From: Bacteroidales bacterium
GTDB lineage: Bacteria > Bacteroidota > Bacteroidia > Bacteroidales > UBA1402
Length of the DNA stretch: 6,529 bases
Reading direction: 5' to 3'
Assembly: GCA_023230125.1 (NCBI GenBank)
Contig: JALNXZ010000090.1
Coordinates: 1-6,529, forward strand
The position numbers and the translations under genes were made by a program. Position 1 is the first letter of the stretch. Each line of letters begins with the position of its first letter. The notes under the pieces are model-generated. The model searched no databases and was not told where the DNA came from. It saw only the letters and a program-made list of their open reading frames with translations. Shown here piece after piece: positions 6,493 to 6,529 of the stretch.

Positions 6493-6529
6493 GGCGTACA
6501 AATAATATTTAATTATACATTACCTATGA
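6493..6529. other. Short AT-rich 3' tail, possible start of next gene at 6526
   Basis: These 37 bases after the nuclease stop hold no hairpin with a T-run, so no terminator is seen and transcription may continue. An ATG lies at 6526-6528, four bases from the right edge. It could be the start of a further operon gene such as hsdR, but nothing beyond it is visible. Confidence 0.25.

Noticed and set aside
1..6529. CRISPR array, tRNA or rRNA gene, or insertion-sequence ends.
   Set aside because: No regularly spaced repeats, cloverleaf-type sequence, transposase motifs or terminal inverted repeats were seen on either strand.

Overview
The window reads as a piece of a Bacteroidetes (Bacteroidales-like) accessory region carrying a Type I restriction-modification operon. 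Three things point there. The genes lack Shine-Dalgarno sequences and have A-rich leaders, the one plausible promoter has a TAnnTTTG-type -7 box, and the first gene is a typical Bacteroidetes mobile-element protein. The genus cannot be told from the sequence. No search was run: family calls rest on motifs recognised by eye.

Layout, all on the + strand. (1) Bases 3-398: the C-terminal end of a DUF3987-type, primase/helicase-like protein, cut by the left edge. (2) 416-736: a small, very basic protein with a helix-turn-helix (excisionase/MerR-like) C-terminus. (3) 737-908: a 172-base AT-rich intergenic region with a candidate promoter and repeated TTGTCA words. (4) 909-3173: hsdM, a long-form Type I N6-adenine methyltransferase subunit. 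(5) 3178-4434: hsdS, a specificity subunit with two target-recognition domains. (6) 4444-6492: a 682-residue DUF262 + HNH (DUF1524-like) protein of the GmrSD/BrxU/SspE type. (7) 6493-6529: a short tail ending in an ATG that may start the next gene.

Genes 4-6 are separated by only 4 and 9 bases and are very probably one transcript. HsdM and HsdS should form the modification enzyme that methylates adenine in a bipartite target set by HsdS. The usual restriction/translocase subunit HsdR is not in the window. Its expected place after hsdS is taken by the DUF262-HNH nuclease, so hsdR either lies beyond the right edge or is absent. The most interesting question here is whether the DUF262-HNH protein is an independent modification-dependent nuclease carried with the Type I system or works with the HsdM/HsdS methylation mark. 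Genes 1-2 suggest that the operon sits as cargo beside the replication/maintenance module of an integrative element.

Other points worth a look are the mosaic base composition of hsdS, the repeated words around the hsdM promoter, and an in-frame A AAA AAG slippery heptamer inside an A6G6 tract in the nuclease gene. The components belong to known families; no wholly new system is evident, but the gene arrangement deserves checking.
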